Assembly: GCA_963682055.1 (NCBI GenBank)
Contig: OY821745.1
Span: 441,501 to 505,500, forward strand
Length of the DNA stretch: 64,000 nucleotides
Direction of reading: 5' to 3'
Source of the DNA: Primula veris
Taxonomy: Eukaryota; Streptophyta; Magnoliopsida; Ericales; Primulaceae
The translations under genes and the position numbers were made by a program. The notes beneath the pieces were generated by a model that was given only the letters and a program-made list of their open reading frames with translations, was not told where the DNA came from and did not search any database. This document shows, piece by piece, positions 22,013 through 35,124 of the stretch (the stretch's first letter is position 1; each line of letters begins with the position of its first letter).

Positions 22013-24744
22013 CATGGTTTTGCATATTTGGTATCCATTTGGCTAAATGTGTAACTTTTGAACCAAATAGAAAAGACCAAGTTATAATGAAATTGGCTAA
22101 GTCTAAGTATTCAATTTGTCTAACTAAAGAATAAAAACCATAAGACCAAGTAATTAATAAATTCTGCGCCTAAAAATTAGATAGAAAAGACAAATTTGAT
22201 CATTGGTCATATAAGTCTAATAGTAGATTTTACAAACTAAATGACAAAATTAAAGACAAAAACTAAACTCAAGTTTTCAACTGGATGGGTTAAACAAATT
22301 AAATCAGTTAACCTTAAGTAAATAAATAACCTGTTAATATCAAGCCGTTTGGCTGAATATTGTTCTATCAGATTAAATAAGACGGTAATTAGTAGAAAAT
22401 ACAATCAATATTGTAGCTAATTTTATCTTCTATTATTATTATTATCTATGTTTATTTACCCTAAGCTAGTTTTTGTTAATTAGTTTTTCTGGGGGAAGCA
22501 GTTGAGAAACTAAGACATATAGCTGTGGGTGCAAAAATCAAGTCTATCATGGGAAACAAAAAATGTAAAATGTGAAGTTTAGAGATTTATTTTCATCTAT
22601 AAAAATTACGAGAAACGGGATCGAGAACTTGGAAACAAGCTTTTAAAAGTAAAGTAAAATAAATTTTAGGGTTGGTTGTTTTAAAGTTTAGTAGTATTTT
22701 AGTCACACATGTAAGTTAGTATAGTATTTCGCATAACTGTATTAACGTTTTCTATTGAATTAGAGTTTTTTTAATACTATGGCTCGACACAAATTGAAAC
22801 CCTAGAAAAAAAAAAAAAACTCAACAAAAAAAAAAAACGCAAATTTTTTCCATATTATAGTTGTTTTTTTTCTGAAAATATTTTTCTCCTGTAAACATTT
22901 TATTACGAATCAAGAGATCCTACAAGAAATTGTGGGTTTTGAAACGGGAAGCATATTTAATTATGAAATGAAGTTTAAATAAATAACTTAATTAGGTGCG
23001 CAATTATACAACTAACCTGTCGTAGCAAAACGAAAGGAAAGTGTGAATCCATTTATATTAAAAATTTGATATAATTGACCAATTAGTATATGCTAATCTT
23101 GTGACAATTTTATATGTTGCATCACCTAACAAATTAAAAAAAAATATCATTAGAGGCGGTATCATCAAGTTGAAAACTTTGATATCTTTGACCATCAAAG
23201 AAGCTTTTGCCATTTTCGTAATAGTGATACGTGACGACATGTTCCTTAAAAGCTTATTTGATTTTTTCTTTGTTTAATGTTCTTCAATGCATTGAAAACT
23301 ATTGATCAATATTATATTTTGTTGATAAAAAACAATAAAAGGACCTATATTTCACCAAATATTAGGAAAATAATTTTTAAGTGCCGGCTTTCGTTCTCTA
23401 CATCCCCATCCGTATCAGCCGGCTAACCACAAACTAATTTTTTGTATTTTTTTTTAAGTCACGAGTATGAAAGACAAAGTAGATAAACCGATATAAACGA
23501 GATCATATGAACGTAAACATAAATAATAAACAGAGAATCCCTAATAACTACTCCAAAATTTGTATTAATCACTATATATAGTTACTATATTCCTACTAGT
23601 GTATTACTTTATTTTATGAAGTTTGAATTGCTAGCTCATATAAATTTATAAATTTTGTCACCTCCAAAATGTATATTTAACTTGTTTATATCAGTGTAGT
23701 TTCCTAAGCAGTTAGTTGTTCCAACCTGTGTGTACTTGTATACGAATCGGAACAAGAGTTTCGCCTATATGGGATTATGCCATTTTAAAACAGATCATGT
23801 AGATTCATTTTTGGGAGAATTCGACTTTGTTTGCGAAATCGATGTCATTTTAAATGCAACTTCTTTGATATAGACAAAAAAATGGATTCTTTTGCTTTAG
23901 GTTGTTAAGGTGAACTGAAACTTCTAGGATATTTAACTGTTAAGGTTAAATAAAATGATGCAATCTAGGAGCATACAAGTTAAAATGTCCGATTTAAAAG
24001 AGGTTAATTTTCCAAACATTGTGTTCGTACGATGTTAGTATTTGTTTGTAAAATTGGGATCCTTGCGAGACAAGTATCGGAAATTTTAAAGGGGTTAAAT
24101 ACGGAAACGTCTTTTATAGTATTTGGAAAAAAAATTGATCCTGTATTTAACTATCTTCAAAAAATAGTCAGAATTGCATATGATTGAAAATTTGTAATGG
24201 AAAGTAATGTTTATAAAGATCCTTGTTATAAATTATATGTTTCCTATAGTAACATTAGTTTTTGCCTTTTTGGTCACCATGAATATTGGTATATATTGTC
24301 TCCAAATTTCACCAGATATCCATTTAACAAAAAACACTATGAAATTTAGCAAATCTCTAAAGGTTTCGGTTGAAACATGAAGGCCGATCGAACGATATAT
24401 TTGGAGCAAACTACGGTATCGGTTATCGTTATATACACTTTTAAGATAGAAATATTAAGCAGTAATATATAAAAATAATAGTAATTGATTCTCAAAATCA
24501 AATAAATACACATTCTTGTTTGACTCCCCGGTTCAAATATTTAAAACTGGTCATTTTTTAGTACGTAAGAATGTAATCACCTCTTCAATATATATCGATC
24601 CCTATCTATATTTTAATACTAGTACTGTACAAACACAAACAATATTATACTTATGCAAATTTATATAACTAGCACTATATGTATATGTCAGCTGAAGTTA
24701 ATAATACAAAATCATTTAACTTCAATATCACATTCAAGATAACC
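22013..24744. other. AT-rich intergenic DNA
   Basis: No gene, RNA or clear transposon was found. Poly-A tracts occur at 22808-22836. Composition is uniform and strongly AT-rich. Confidence 0.4.
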
Positions 24745-25148
24745 CTCGAATAAGGAAGCAGGGACCTGACTCTGAATCAGAGTCAGGGTGACTCTGAGTC
24801 TGAGTCAGAGTCAGGGTGACTCAGAGTCTAAAATTGCCTTTAAAACGCTCAATTTTATTTTAATTGTTTTTTATTTTTAAAGTCAAAATTATATAAAACT
24901 TACATAATTCAATAAAATCAAGTTATAACTATTATTTGAAAATTTTGAATATTATATATGTAGTATACATACATATTATAAATATGTATATGTAAACATA
25001 ATAATATATAGATACAAAATGTTGCTTGTTGTTCATTTTCATATTTGTAATTTTTATATAATTTTGACTTTAAAAATCAAACACAATTAAAATAAAATTG
25101 AACGTTTTAAAGGTAATTTTGGACTTTAAGTCACCCTGACTCGAATAA
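24745..25148. mobile_element. MULE-type MITE with 9-bp target duplication
   Basis: CTCGAATAA at 24745-24753 is repeated at 25140-25148. Between them, about 90-bp imperfect inverted repeats (about 24808-24900 against 25052-25139) share AGTCAGGGTGACT, CCTTTAAAACG, TCAATTTTATTTTAATTG and TTTTTAAAGTCAAAATTATA blocks. The left end carries an extra stretch of alternating GACTC/GAGTC units (24767-24828). A 9-bp duplication fits the Mutator superfamily. No coding capacity. Confidence 0.65.
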
Positions 25149-25521
25149 TCCAATATATACACACAATACATAAACGTTAATATATATACTAACACAGTTA
25201 TATATATATATGATATGCCAGCAAAATAGCCCAATTGGCGGTCTGATCAACGTTTCACTTATATCTATTCATATTATAAAAGAAAATCACTAGTTAAATA
25301 AAATTTATACAAAAAAGTTGTTTGCATGTTTGGAAAAGTTTTTTTGATGAATTTGTATGTAACGATTTATATATATTAATCATGTTCTCCGCGGAGGTAA
25401 ATCTTTGCCTGTTCGGTATGAAGATATCAAGTTAGAAATTCAAAACTCGTTACGTTCGATAATACAAGTTTAGTATTTACTAATCTCGTCGCGCACATTT
25501 TAAATTTTAAGTACGTACTAA
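25149..25521. promoter_or_regulatory. Upstream region of the ABCB gene
   Basis: AT-rich region with TATATATA runs at 25199-25210 and 25369-25377. No single TATA box or transcription start can be chosen with confidence. Confidence 0.35.
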
Positions 25522-28500
25522 ATGTCGGACCTATCCCCGTTCGACCATTCCACCATCACCCAGTCCCGCCCCCGTCCACCACGTAAGCGCCACCCCACAC
25601 CAACTCACTCGTTCATGGACTCCTTCGACCCTTTCGCCACTTCCGTCTCTTACTCCCTTTCTACAACCCCGAGACGCCGCCCACCTCGACGCCTCACCCC
25701 CTCCACCCCTTTCGCCTCCGACAACGACGACATGTCCTGGCAGTCTGAGATTTCCTGGCACCCGGACCCTTCTGGGCGCCGTTATGGCGGCCACCGCACC
25801 CCGGCGGCTGCACTGAGCCCCTACAGCACTGTTGGAGACAGCAGGGTTCTCCGACGTTCTGCTAACGAGTACTACCTAGGCACAACACGCACGTACACCA
25901 ACCCTCATTTCGAGAACCCGCCACGTGGTGCTGCAGCTGTGTCCTCTGCGGAGAGGATAGAGCTGCAGAGCTACGTGGCGGGTGCAGGAGGGGAGAGGAG
26001 CCTCGACCGAAGCTTCGTCTCGGAAGAGTTCCTCAAGAGCCCTGGTTTGCCTACCATCAAGGAGATCAACAGTATTAAGAGAGTTGATAGGGAAGAGTTT
26101 TCGGTTACTTCTAATGGTAATGACAGAGGGTTTATACTCAAATCACCAAGTTACGGTTCTACCCATGATAACCACGGGTTTACACTAAACAGTCGTAATA
26201 ATCCAAGGGTCATTTCGTATAACGATGAGTATAGCGACGAGGAGGAGGATTATGATGATGACGTGGATGACTCTGACGGAAAGACGGTGGGGCTCATCGG
26301 GTTGTTTAAATATTCAACAAAGTTAGATATAGTTTTGGTGATATTGGGTTGTTTAGGTGCATTGGTGAATGGGGGTTCACTTCCTTGGTACTCTTTTTTC
26401 TTTGGACAATTTGTTAACCAAATTGGTAAGATTAGTGATACCAAAAAGATGATGGATGAAGTGCAAAAGGTAATATAATGTTTATGTTATGGTTTAAAAT
26501 AGTCAAAAATATATAGCAAAATACTGTATGCCCAAAAAATGATAAACAACGATCATTATCTGATTCAAATCATTAACATGACGTTTTAGTATCCATTTAG
26601 AATCCAATTCTATCACTCTTTCAAGTTTAAACAATATTACTGTTGTAATTAATAAACGTAGGTACCACTTTGTAATCAATACATCTTCATTCAAGTAAAT
26701 TTGTTAAATTTTTTGGAAATAGTACAGTACCCCCCATAATTCTGCCCATTTTTTACATAACTTTTTGTTTGTTTTGTTTTATTGTTCAGATAAGCATTCA
26801 GATGGCTGGTCTATCACTAATAGTGGTTGTTGGAGCATACATACGTAAGTTTATAATTTTACTTTTTATACTTATGTCCATGATTAGCTAATTTCGGTAA
26901 ATATTTATTTCTTTTCGTAATTAACGTGTACTTTTTTATAACAGAAATAACATGTTGGAGAATGGTGGGCGAACGAGCAGCTCATCGTATTAGAAGAGAG
27001 TATTTAAGAGCAGTTTTGAGACAAGATGTTACTTTTTTCGACACTGAAATTACTACAGGTGATGTTATGCATGGAATTTCTAGTGATGTTGCTCAAATCC
27101 AAGAAGTTATGGGTGAAAAGGTATTCTTTTGTGTGCATAATTTGACTTTTACAGAAAGGTTAACTTAAACTAATGGTCCTCATAATTTCAGTACAGGTAA
27201 TTGTCTCTTTGAAAAGGAAATTTGTTTGTTTTACTGTTTTACACTAACAGGGTTATTATACTAATGATCCTCATAGGTTTCATCTAAAATCTGTGTATTT
27301 ATGTAGGTTTTATTGTAATTTATAGCCCACTAAGTTTCGAGAAAGTGACAGATCTGAGCTTTGTTTTATCTAGCTCTCATATATGTTTCTGAAGATATCA
27401 AGTTTGGGAGATGATTGTTCTTAAAAAACCGTAGTTTGGTTACATTGATGTAATTGTGACAATTGGAAATAAACTCCAGGTTCACAATAAGGGCAAATAT
27501 TGCCACTTATTCAAGACATTTGGACTATTACAGTTTTTAAAGGAAATCACTGCAGTGTTATCCAAAATTTTGGGAGCATAATGACTGTGGCAATTATATG
27601 ATCATTCGACTTTACAAAAAAAAATTATATGATCATTCTATATTGAAAATCTAATACAGTGGCTTCAATGCCTATCTTCTATATTTTCTTGCTGCAGATG
27701 GCTCACTTTATTCATCACATATGCACCTTTATAAATGGTTATATAGTTGGTTTTCTGAGATCATGGAAAGTCTCTCTCGCCGTTTTTGCTGTCACACCAT
27801 TGACTATGTTTTGCGGAATAGCCTATAAGGCTATATATGGTGATCTAGCTGTAAAAGAAGAGGTAACATACTAACCATACATATTTGAATATGGATTTGT
27901 GTATAATGTACTGTGTATGTAAAGAAAATACCGAATCTGTATCTATTTAATGCTACAATAAGTTAATTCTTGTGAATATTTTCATGAAATAGGCTTCTTA
28001 CCGGAAAGCGGGTGGTATAGCAGAACAAGCCATCAGTTCAATCAGGACAGTCTTTTCGTTCGTAGCAGAGGATCATTTGGCTAATATATATGCAGAGAAA
28101 TTAGAAACATCAGTTTCCGTAGGGGCGAAAATGGGATTTGCAAAAGGGGCGGGAATGGGGATTATATACTTGGTCACTTATGCGACTTGGGCATTGGCCT
28201 TTTGGTATGGAGCTGTTTTGGTCGGTAAACAAGAGATCACCGGAGGGGATGCTATCGCATGCTTCTTCGGTGTCAATCTAGGTGGCAGGTGATAACCTCT
28301 CTCGCTCTCTTGATAGATACATATTGTTCAAGAAGATTTCTCTGTTGTTTAACTATGGAGTACAGGCTACAACTGCGGATTAAACTACAACTATCTCTGG
28401 AAATTTAGGCATTCTGCATCTTTTAAGCTCAGCTTTTTTCTTTTACTTAATAGTCTGGATTGCATTTGGTTGATCTTCTTAAAAATTGTGTTTTCTGTTT

Positions 28501-31500
28501 TTTTTTGGCCTGGCAAAAAAATTACAAGTTTTAGGTAGGATGAATCCGATTCTTTTCTTGACCTAATAATTTTTCCTCTCTTATTGTAAACGAAATGTTC
28601 GCAAGAAATTTACTGTGATATCACTTTTGGTTCTGGAATATGTGCGTACTTGTACATACTATTACTAAGGAATTAACGAAAACTATTTGTGGAGGCAGGC
28701 CTTCGTCGACTGTAGCTTACAAGTTTTTTTTTCCTTGAAAGAGAGGCTGCATTTTGTTGACATGCAAACGATTTCTGCTTCTTTGGTGTTTTTGCCTGAA
28801 GTTAACTTGGACAAACTCAATGTTTTTTTATCTAGAAACTGCTTTTTTGCTTAATAGCTGCAATAAAAAAAAGTCACTAGTATGCGAAAGCATGTAGCTT
28901 ACATACAATTTACTCAAAAGGGTTATGTAAATTCTTTTCCATATAGCTTAAGTGTTGAGAGTTAATTATGATTTTCTGCAGAGGGTTGGCATTATCGTTA
29001 TCATATTTTGCACAATTTGCGCAAGGGACAGTAGCAGCTACCCGTGTATTTAAAATTATAGAGAGGGTGCCGGATATTGATCCGTATAGTCCAGAGGGGA
29101 GGAAACCGTCCAGTATAAGGGGGAAAGTTGAGTTCAAAAATGTCTCGTTTGCTTATCCGTCTCGTCCAATGGCTCCTATTCTGCAATCCCTCAATCTCAT
29201 TATTCCACATTCTAAGTCTTTAGCGCTTGTTGGCGCTAGTGGAGGAGGAAAATCCACCATTTTCGCTCTCATTGAGAGATTTTATGATCCTATTGAAGGT
29301 AACATTTAAAAAACACATATATGTTATGAAGATCATTGAATTGAGTCCTTGTTTAGTCTCATTTTATTAGTTCACTTTTATGTCTTGGCTTAAAAGCTGG
29401 AAAAAATGGCGGGTCATTTTATAAAGCAGCTTATTTACTCAATAGCTGCAACAGAACTAACCTTAAATCTGAAAACGAATATAATTTTACAGAAAAAAAT
29501 GGTTGCAGATGAGGATTTTTATCATGCTTTTCGTAGGTTTGATAACCTTGGATGGTTACGATCTAAGGACTCTACAGGTGAAGTGGCTGAGAGGTCAGAT
29601 CGGATTGGTCGGTCAAGAACCGGTTCTATTTGCGAACACAATACTCGAAAATGTGATGATGGGTAAAGAAAATGCCACCAATAAAGAGGCTATAGCCGCT
29701 TGCATAGCCTCCAATGCCCACAAGTTCATCACCGAGCTTCCGATGGGATATGCTACTCAGGTCCTACAACTTTTTTGTTACCAGAAATATGTTCATGGAT
29801 TTTCTAAGATGTTTTCCAACATGTCTTCCATTTCATTTTTTTGTGTATCCGACGTTTGTTTCCCAAGACTACGGAAATTCTATCCTGTCATGCGCTCCTT
29901 AAATTTTATATTTGGTCGTTTCAAAAGTTAAAAATTTACGACTAGGCAGTCTGTTTTCAAGAGTACTAAAAATTGTTTTCCGACATGTGCTTTTTTCTGA
30001 AAATAAAACGACAAGCATTTCAATTTCAGGTGCGCAAGGGAATCAGGTTTCTGTTAAACTCAAATCTAAAGTCTCAATTAGTTGCAGCCTCTAAGCAAAT
30101 AACTTTTTCAGCATGCGAAAAACACTGGGTTCAGTTTTTTTTTAAAAAAAGTCAACTTTCTAAGCAATCACCTAGGACAGGTATGAGTAGTAAAAAGAAT
30201 TATCAAAAAAGTTGAGGGTTGGATTCCTGAAAACAATTCGATTCACACATTTTATATTTACCCTATTATTTTAAGGTTGGAGATCGAGGAACTCAACTTT
30301 CAGGTGGTCAAAAACAACGAATAGCTTTAGCGCGAGCCATGATAAAAGATCCAAAAATCCTTCTTCTAGACGAGCCCACAAGCGCCTTAGATCCAGAATC
30401 CGAAACTATAGTCCAACAAGCCATAGACCAAATCTCAAAAAACCGAACGACCATTGTGATAGCTCATAGGCTTGCAACCGTTAGAAACGTTCACACCATA
30501 GTGGCCCTTGATCAAGGCTCGGTTCTCGAGACTGGTAATCATCATCAACTCATGGAAAAACGTGGCGGGTATTATAATCTCGTAAAACTAGCTTCCGAAG
30601 CTATTATGAAACCTTCAAGAGAAGGAATGTTTGAGAGTAGGAATGTTGATGTTTCAGTTTACGAGAAATCTATTCAGGGAAAGTCACCTCTGCATGATAT
30701 TTCGAGATCACAATTCTACAGATCTATGCAGGTATATTACTACTATTATAAAATTTAAATTCGTACATTGTAAAAAAATATTATTTAATAGCTTATTCTA
30801 CACTTATATGTCAATTTATTAACGACAAGTATTTAGTGGAAAGATGATAGTAGTATAGTGCACATAGGTAAAAGAACAAGTGAACATATAATCTAAGTCT
30901 AGTTGAATTTTCTTTTTTCCTATTTGGCTTAAATTCTGGACTGCAAAATGTTTATTAGCTTAAAATATGGGCTTTTCTGGTTGGCCTGAAAAAAGTTAAA
31001 AGCTTTAAGCAGAATAAACGCAGTTTTTTTCTAAAGCTCAAAAGACCAGCTTATTTTCTTAAAAGTTGCTAGGAAACACGCCTTTAAATTAACTTTCCAT
31101 ACCCACAGTGTACTAAAATGAATTTCGCTATCTATCCAGGAACAAGAAGAAGACCCCGTTGATGAAATAGCACATGTGAAAAAGAAAACTAGTTATAAGA
31201 TGTCAAAACTATGGGAGTTGCAAAAACCGGAACTTATCATGCTCTTATTGGGATTCTTTTTAGCTGCAATCGCCGGTGCTATTCTCTCGGTTTTCCCTTT
31301 AGTCCTAGGCGAAGCGCTAAAAGTTTATTTCAACCCAGACATAAAGAAGATGAAAAGAGACGTTGGAACACTATGTTTAATATTAATTGGGCTAGGTGTC
31401 GGGTGCATCATTTCGATGACAGGTCAGCAAGGTTTCTGTGGTTGGGCAGGTACCAAGCTCACTAGACGTGTTCGTGACTTATTATTTCGTTCTATACTAA

Positions 31501-33854
31501 AACAAGAACCGGGTTGGTTCGATTTCGACGAGAACTCAACTGGTGTTCTCGTATCGAGGCTTTCAATCGATTGTGTTAGTTTTCGATCCGTTTTGGGTGA
31601 CCGTTTTTCGATTTTAGTCATGGGTTTGAGCTCAGCAGCTGTTGGGTATGGTATTTCGTTTGTTTTGCAATGGAGATTAGCCCTCTTAGCTGCGGCTCTA
31701 ACCCCATTTATCTTCGGCGCGAGTTATTTTAGTTTAATAATTAATATCGGCCCGAAACTGGATAATACATCTTATGCAAAAGCTAGTACTATAGCCGCAG
31801 GTGCTGTTTCTAATATTAGAACAGTGGCTACTTTTTCTACACAGGAACAAATTGTTCAATCTTTCGAACAAGCTTTAGCCGAACCCAAAAAAACTTCTAT
31901 TAGAAGGTCTCAAATTCTTGGTATTGCCCTTGGGTTTTCTCAAGGTGCTATGTACGGTGCTTATACGCTAACACTTTGGTTTGGAGCTTATTTAGTTGGA
32001 AAGAAGGAATCGAATTTCGGGGAAGTATATAAAATATTTCTGATATTAGTATTAAGTTCATTTTCTGTTGGGCAGTTAGCGGGGCTTGCGCCTGATACTT
32101 CTATGGCTGTGACCGCTGTTCCATCGGTTTTAGAAATCATTAATCGGAAATCATTGATTGGGGATGACGAAAAGAAAGGGAAAAAATTGGAAAGATCAAA
32201 AGCTTATGATATCGAATTCAAGAAAGTTACATTTTCATACCCTTCTAGGCCTGAGGTGATAGTGTTGAGGAATTTCAGTTTGAAAATTAAAGGCGGGACT
32301 ATGGTGGCGTTGGTTGGGGGGAGTGGGTCAGGAAAATCCACAGTGATTTGGATGATACAAAGATTTTACGAACCAAACCAAGGAAAAGTGTTAATGAATG
32401 GTAAGTTTTGTTCTTTTCCCGAAGTTTTGTTAACTTTTTACTTGAAGTTCTTCATAATTTCAACACTGGTCTAATCTTCAGCATTCGTATATTGTATTTC
32501 ACGTATTCTCAAGAGTTTCAGAAAGCCTTATTTCTTGGCTAAGTGCATCAGTTTTTGGCGGTACTGCCGTAAAAAATGTCATAACTATTCATACAAATAC
32601 CCGGTTGCTAATTTTAGTGCCTAAGATCTGTATTTTTGAAATGTGTTCAGGTATGGATTTGAGGGAGACTAGTCTAAAGTGGCTTAGGCGACAAACAGCT
32701 TTGGTTAGCCAAGAACCGGCTTTATTTGCTGGGAGTATACGGGATAATATTGCATTTGGGGATTTAAATGCCTCGTGGGGCGAGATCGAAGAAGCTGCAA
32801 AAGAGGCTTTTATTCATAAGTTCATCAGTAGTCTTCCTCAAGGATATGATACGCAGGTACATGTTTTATTAAGTCTCATGCGAAGAACGGTGCATTGGCA
32901 CTGTTAGCATTTTTAGTCATTGTAAATAGCTGTTTTGTTGAGATATCCAAAAAAGTTTCCAGTATAAAGCGAGGGGGGTCACGTTTATCTTCAATAATTC
33001 ATGTCCAACTTATGGTTATTAGTTTTTATTTCTGTAACCTGTGGCAAAAAGTTATTGATTAACTGAATAGCAACCAATTACTTCTTGCTAAGGAACTGTT
33101 TGGTTGATAGGACTAAAAGCTGAGATTCTTTGGTTTGGCCTGAAAAAGCAACAAACTTTAAGCATTTTTTTTTCCTCAACAAATGAAATTCCAGTTATGT
33201 TGCTTCTATTCTGCAACCAAACTAGCCCTTATTAGTAATAAATGCGTCAAGTTTTTCAGTGTATCTTGATGATAAGCTAGGGTATGACTTAACATCTATG
33301 CACCAAACTAAAGGTTTTCCAGAACAGTCTATAAGACGCATTCTGCATCATAATTTATTTTTCGAAACTGCTATTTAAACAGATCACTATACAAATTCTT
33401 TAGTTGTCACTAAGTTTTACACAGAAAGATCGACATTGAGAATCTATGTACATAGCATTGCCGAGAACAAGACCACTATATGACCCAGAGTTTCCTTATT
33501 GAACAGGTTGGCGAGAGCGGGACCCAGCTATCGGGTGGGCAAAAGCAAAGAATCGCAATAGCAAGAGCCATACTAAAGAAATCGAAGATCCTTCTACTTG
33601 ACGAAGCTAGCAGTGCACTAGACTTGGAGTCCGAAAAACACATCCAAGAAGCTCTTAAAAAAATCTCCAAGCAGGCCACGACAGTTGTTGTGGCTCACCG
33701 CCTCTCTACCATCAGAGAGGCGGACCTTATCGCTGCCGTTAAAGATGGTGAAGTGGCGGAGTATGGAAGCCATGACACCCTCTTGACAACCAAGAGCAAT
33801 GGCGTATACGCTAGCCTTGTTCGTGCAGAAACTGAAGCTAATGCTTTTGCTTGA
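25522..33854 (+). CDS. Full-size ABCB (MDR/P-glycoprotein-type) transporter, 11 exons
   Basis: Exons 25522-26469, 26790-26844, 26945-27120, 27698-27862, 27993-28288, 28982-29298, 29537-29760, 30276-30731, 31140-32400, 32651-32856 and 33507-33854 join in frame to 1,483 aa. Order: a disordered N-terminus of about 255 residues (Pro/Arg/Ser-rich, then an acidic run ending near [10 protein letters not shown]), TMD1, NBD1, TMD2, NBD2. NBD1 has Walker [10 protein letters not shown] (about residue 633), signature LSGGQKQR (about 735), Walker B ILLLDEP and H-loop IAHRL. NBD2 has GGSGSGKST (about 1275), [18 protein letters not shown] (about 1376), [12 protein letters not shown] and VVAHRLST. All catalytic motifs are present, so both sites look active. 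Plant ABCBs export auxin, alkaloids and other compounds at the plasma membrane; the substrate cannot be read here. Usual full-size ABCBs are about 1,250 aa, the excess being the N-terminal extension. Exon 1 starts unusually GC-rich. Confidence 0.93.
33090..33230. mobile_element. Short GTTTGGTTG-ended MITE in ABCB intron 10
   Basis: Starts AAGGAACTGTTTGGTTG and ends CAACCAAACTAGCCCTT, inverted ends over about 17 bp, in a 141-bp unit. Related sequence with GTTTGGTTG, GGCCTGAAAA, AGCTTT and CAAGCTC-like blocks recurs at about 7480-7640, 28430-28540, 30950-31080, 43705-43850, 44095-44260 and 45420-45700. No target duplication was resolved. Confidence 0.5.
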
Positions 33855-34867
33855 GCATAACCAGACTTAGAAAGCTTGGTTTTCATAGTCAAAAATAGTT
33901 TTAATTTTATATCCTTTAGGTTCCCTAGTGTACACGGACATTATTATTAAACATACTTGGGAACATGATGAGAAATGTGTAAGCATAATGTGTAGAAAGC
34001 TTTCTTGATACGAATTTTGTTGAGAAACGGTATCTGTGATGTTTAATTAACTGAACGTGAAAAAGAAATACGGATAATAAGTTGATTTTTTCATTTGATT
34101 TGGACTAAAAGAAAAGTTCATTTCAAGGTTTGTTTATGCAATGTATTGGCGTGCGCCAGACGAGACGTAGTTACTTGATGAAATGAGTGATAACTGGTTA
34201 TTATTTTTCCTGATAAAGTGAAAGTAATATAATCATGATTTCGAATCGCCCTCAAGAGTAGTACTATATAATTCAAGTACTGAAATCAAGAACGTCTCGG
34301 GAGTTGCAAACAATACATAGCTATTGTTGGAAAACTTATGTTTTAAACGCGATTTTTAAGTAGGTACTAAAAAATGGAATTGGTCTTACATCATAATGAT
34401 ATGTAACTTGTCACAGTTTTGTGTATTTGTTCTTCATTAGCTATTTTGCATGATATATAAGATAGACGTGTAACACGAGAAACACCATAGGCTCGAAGCG
34501 GCTTGATTCTAGCTTCCGTTAATCGGCCATTACTCACGAACATGTGATGCATTTATTTCAAGCAATACGTATTCTTTCAAAAACAATATGTATTTTTCAA
34601 AAAAAAAAACTTTTATATTTTTGTACCTTTTAAAAAAAACATGTATCTATTAATAAAAAGTTTTCTTAAAAATATGTATTCTTAAAAAAACATTAAATTA
34701 GTCGAAACATGTTGTTTAGTATATCAACCTGTTTGATTTTACCAATTAGGTATCCAGCCTATTCATCATCAAGCTATAAAATTTGTCCTAATCATGTATC
34801 TACCGTCAAATAAATTGACTTAAATTTGACAGTATATACGTAAATGGGACAAAGTTCGTAGATCGGA
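33855..34867. other. ABCB 3' flank
   Basis: ABCB 3' UTR and AT-rich DNA up to the MULE. Two poly-A/T stretches (about 34600-34690). No gene seen. Confidence 0.45.
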
Positions 34868-34876
34868 TACTTAATT
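34868..34876. repeat. 9-bp target duplication, left of MULE
   Basis: TACTTAATT directly abuts the left end of the element and is repeated exactly at 41722-41730. Confidence 0.95.
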
Positions 34877-35124
34877 GAGTTTTTTGCCAAAATGGCTCCC
34901 TGGGTACAATTAATGCCCAGAATGGGCTACCTTTCTCAAATATTCCCAAAATGGTCTACTTTCGAAAAACGACCGATCGAAATGATTAAAACGACCGGTC
35001 GTTTTATTATTGAACTTTCTGAAACAATTTGGACAATAAACGACCGGTCGAATTGTACAATACGACCGGTCGTTTTTCAGACAAAAACGATCGGTCGTTA
35101 TGTACATTTCGATCGGTCGTTTTT
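34877..35124. repeat. Left TIR of the MULE (248 bp)
   Basis: Begins GAGTTTTTTGCCAAAATGGC and is the reverse complement of 41474-41721 except at 34899. It contains six copies of a palindromic CGAYCGRTCG-type motif from about 34970. Four more lie just inside, to about 35233. Confidence 0.95.

Noticed and set aside
25531..25794. Gly/Arg-rich minus-strand frame in the GC-rich start of the ABCB gene
   Set aside because: An antisense artefact of GC-rich codons in exon 1; no conserved motif.
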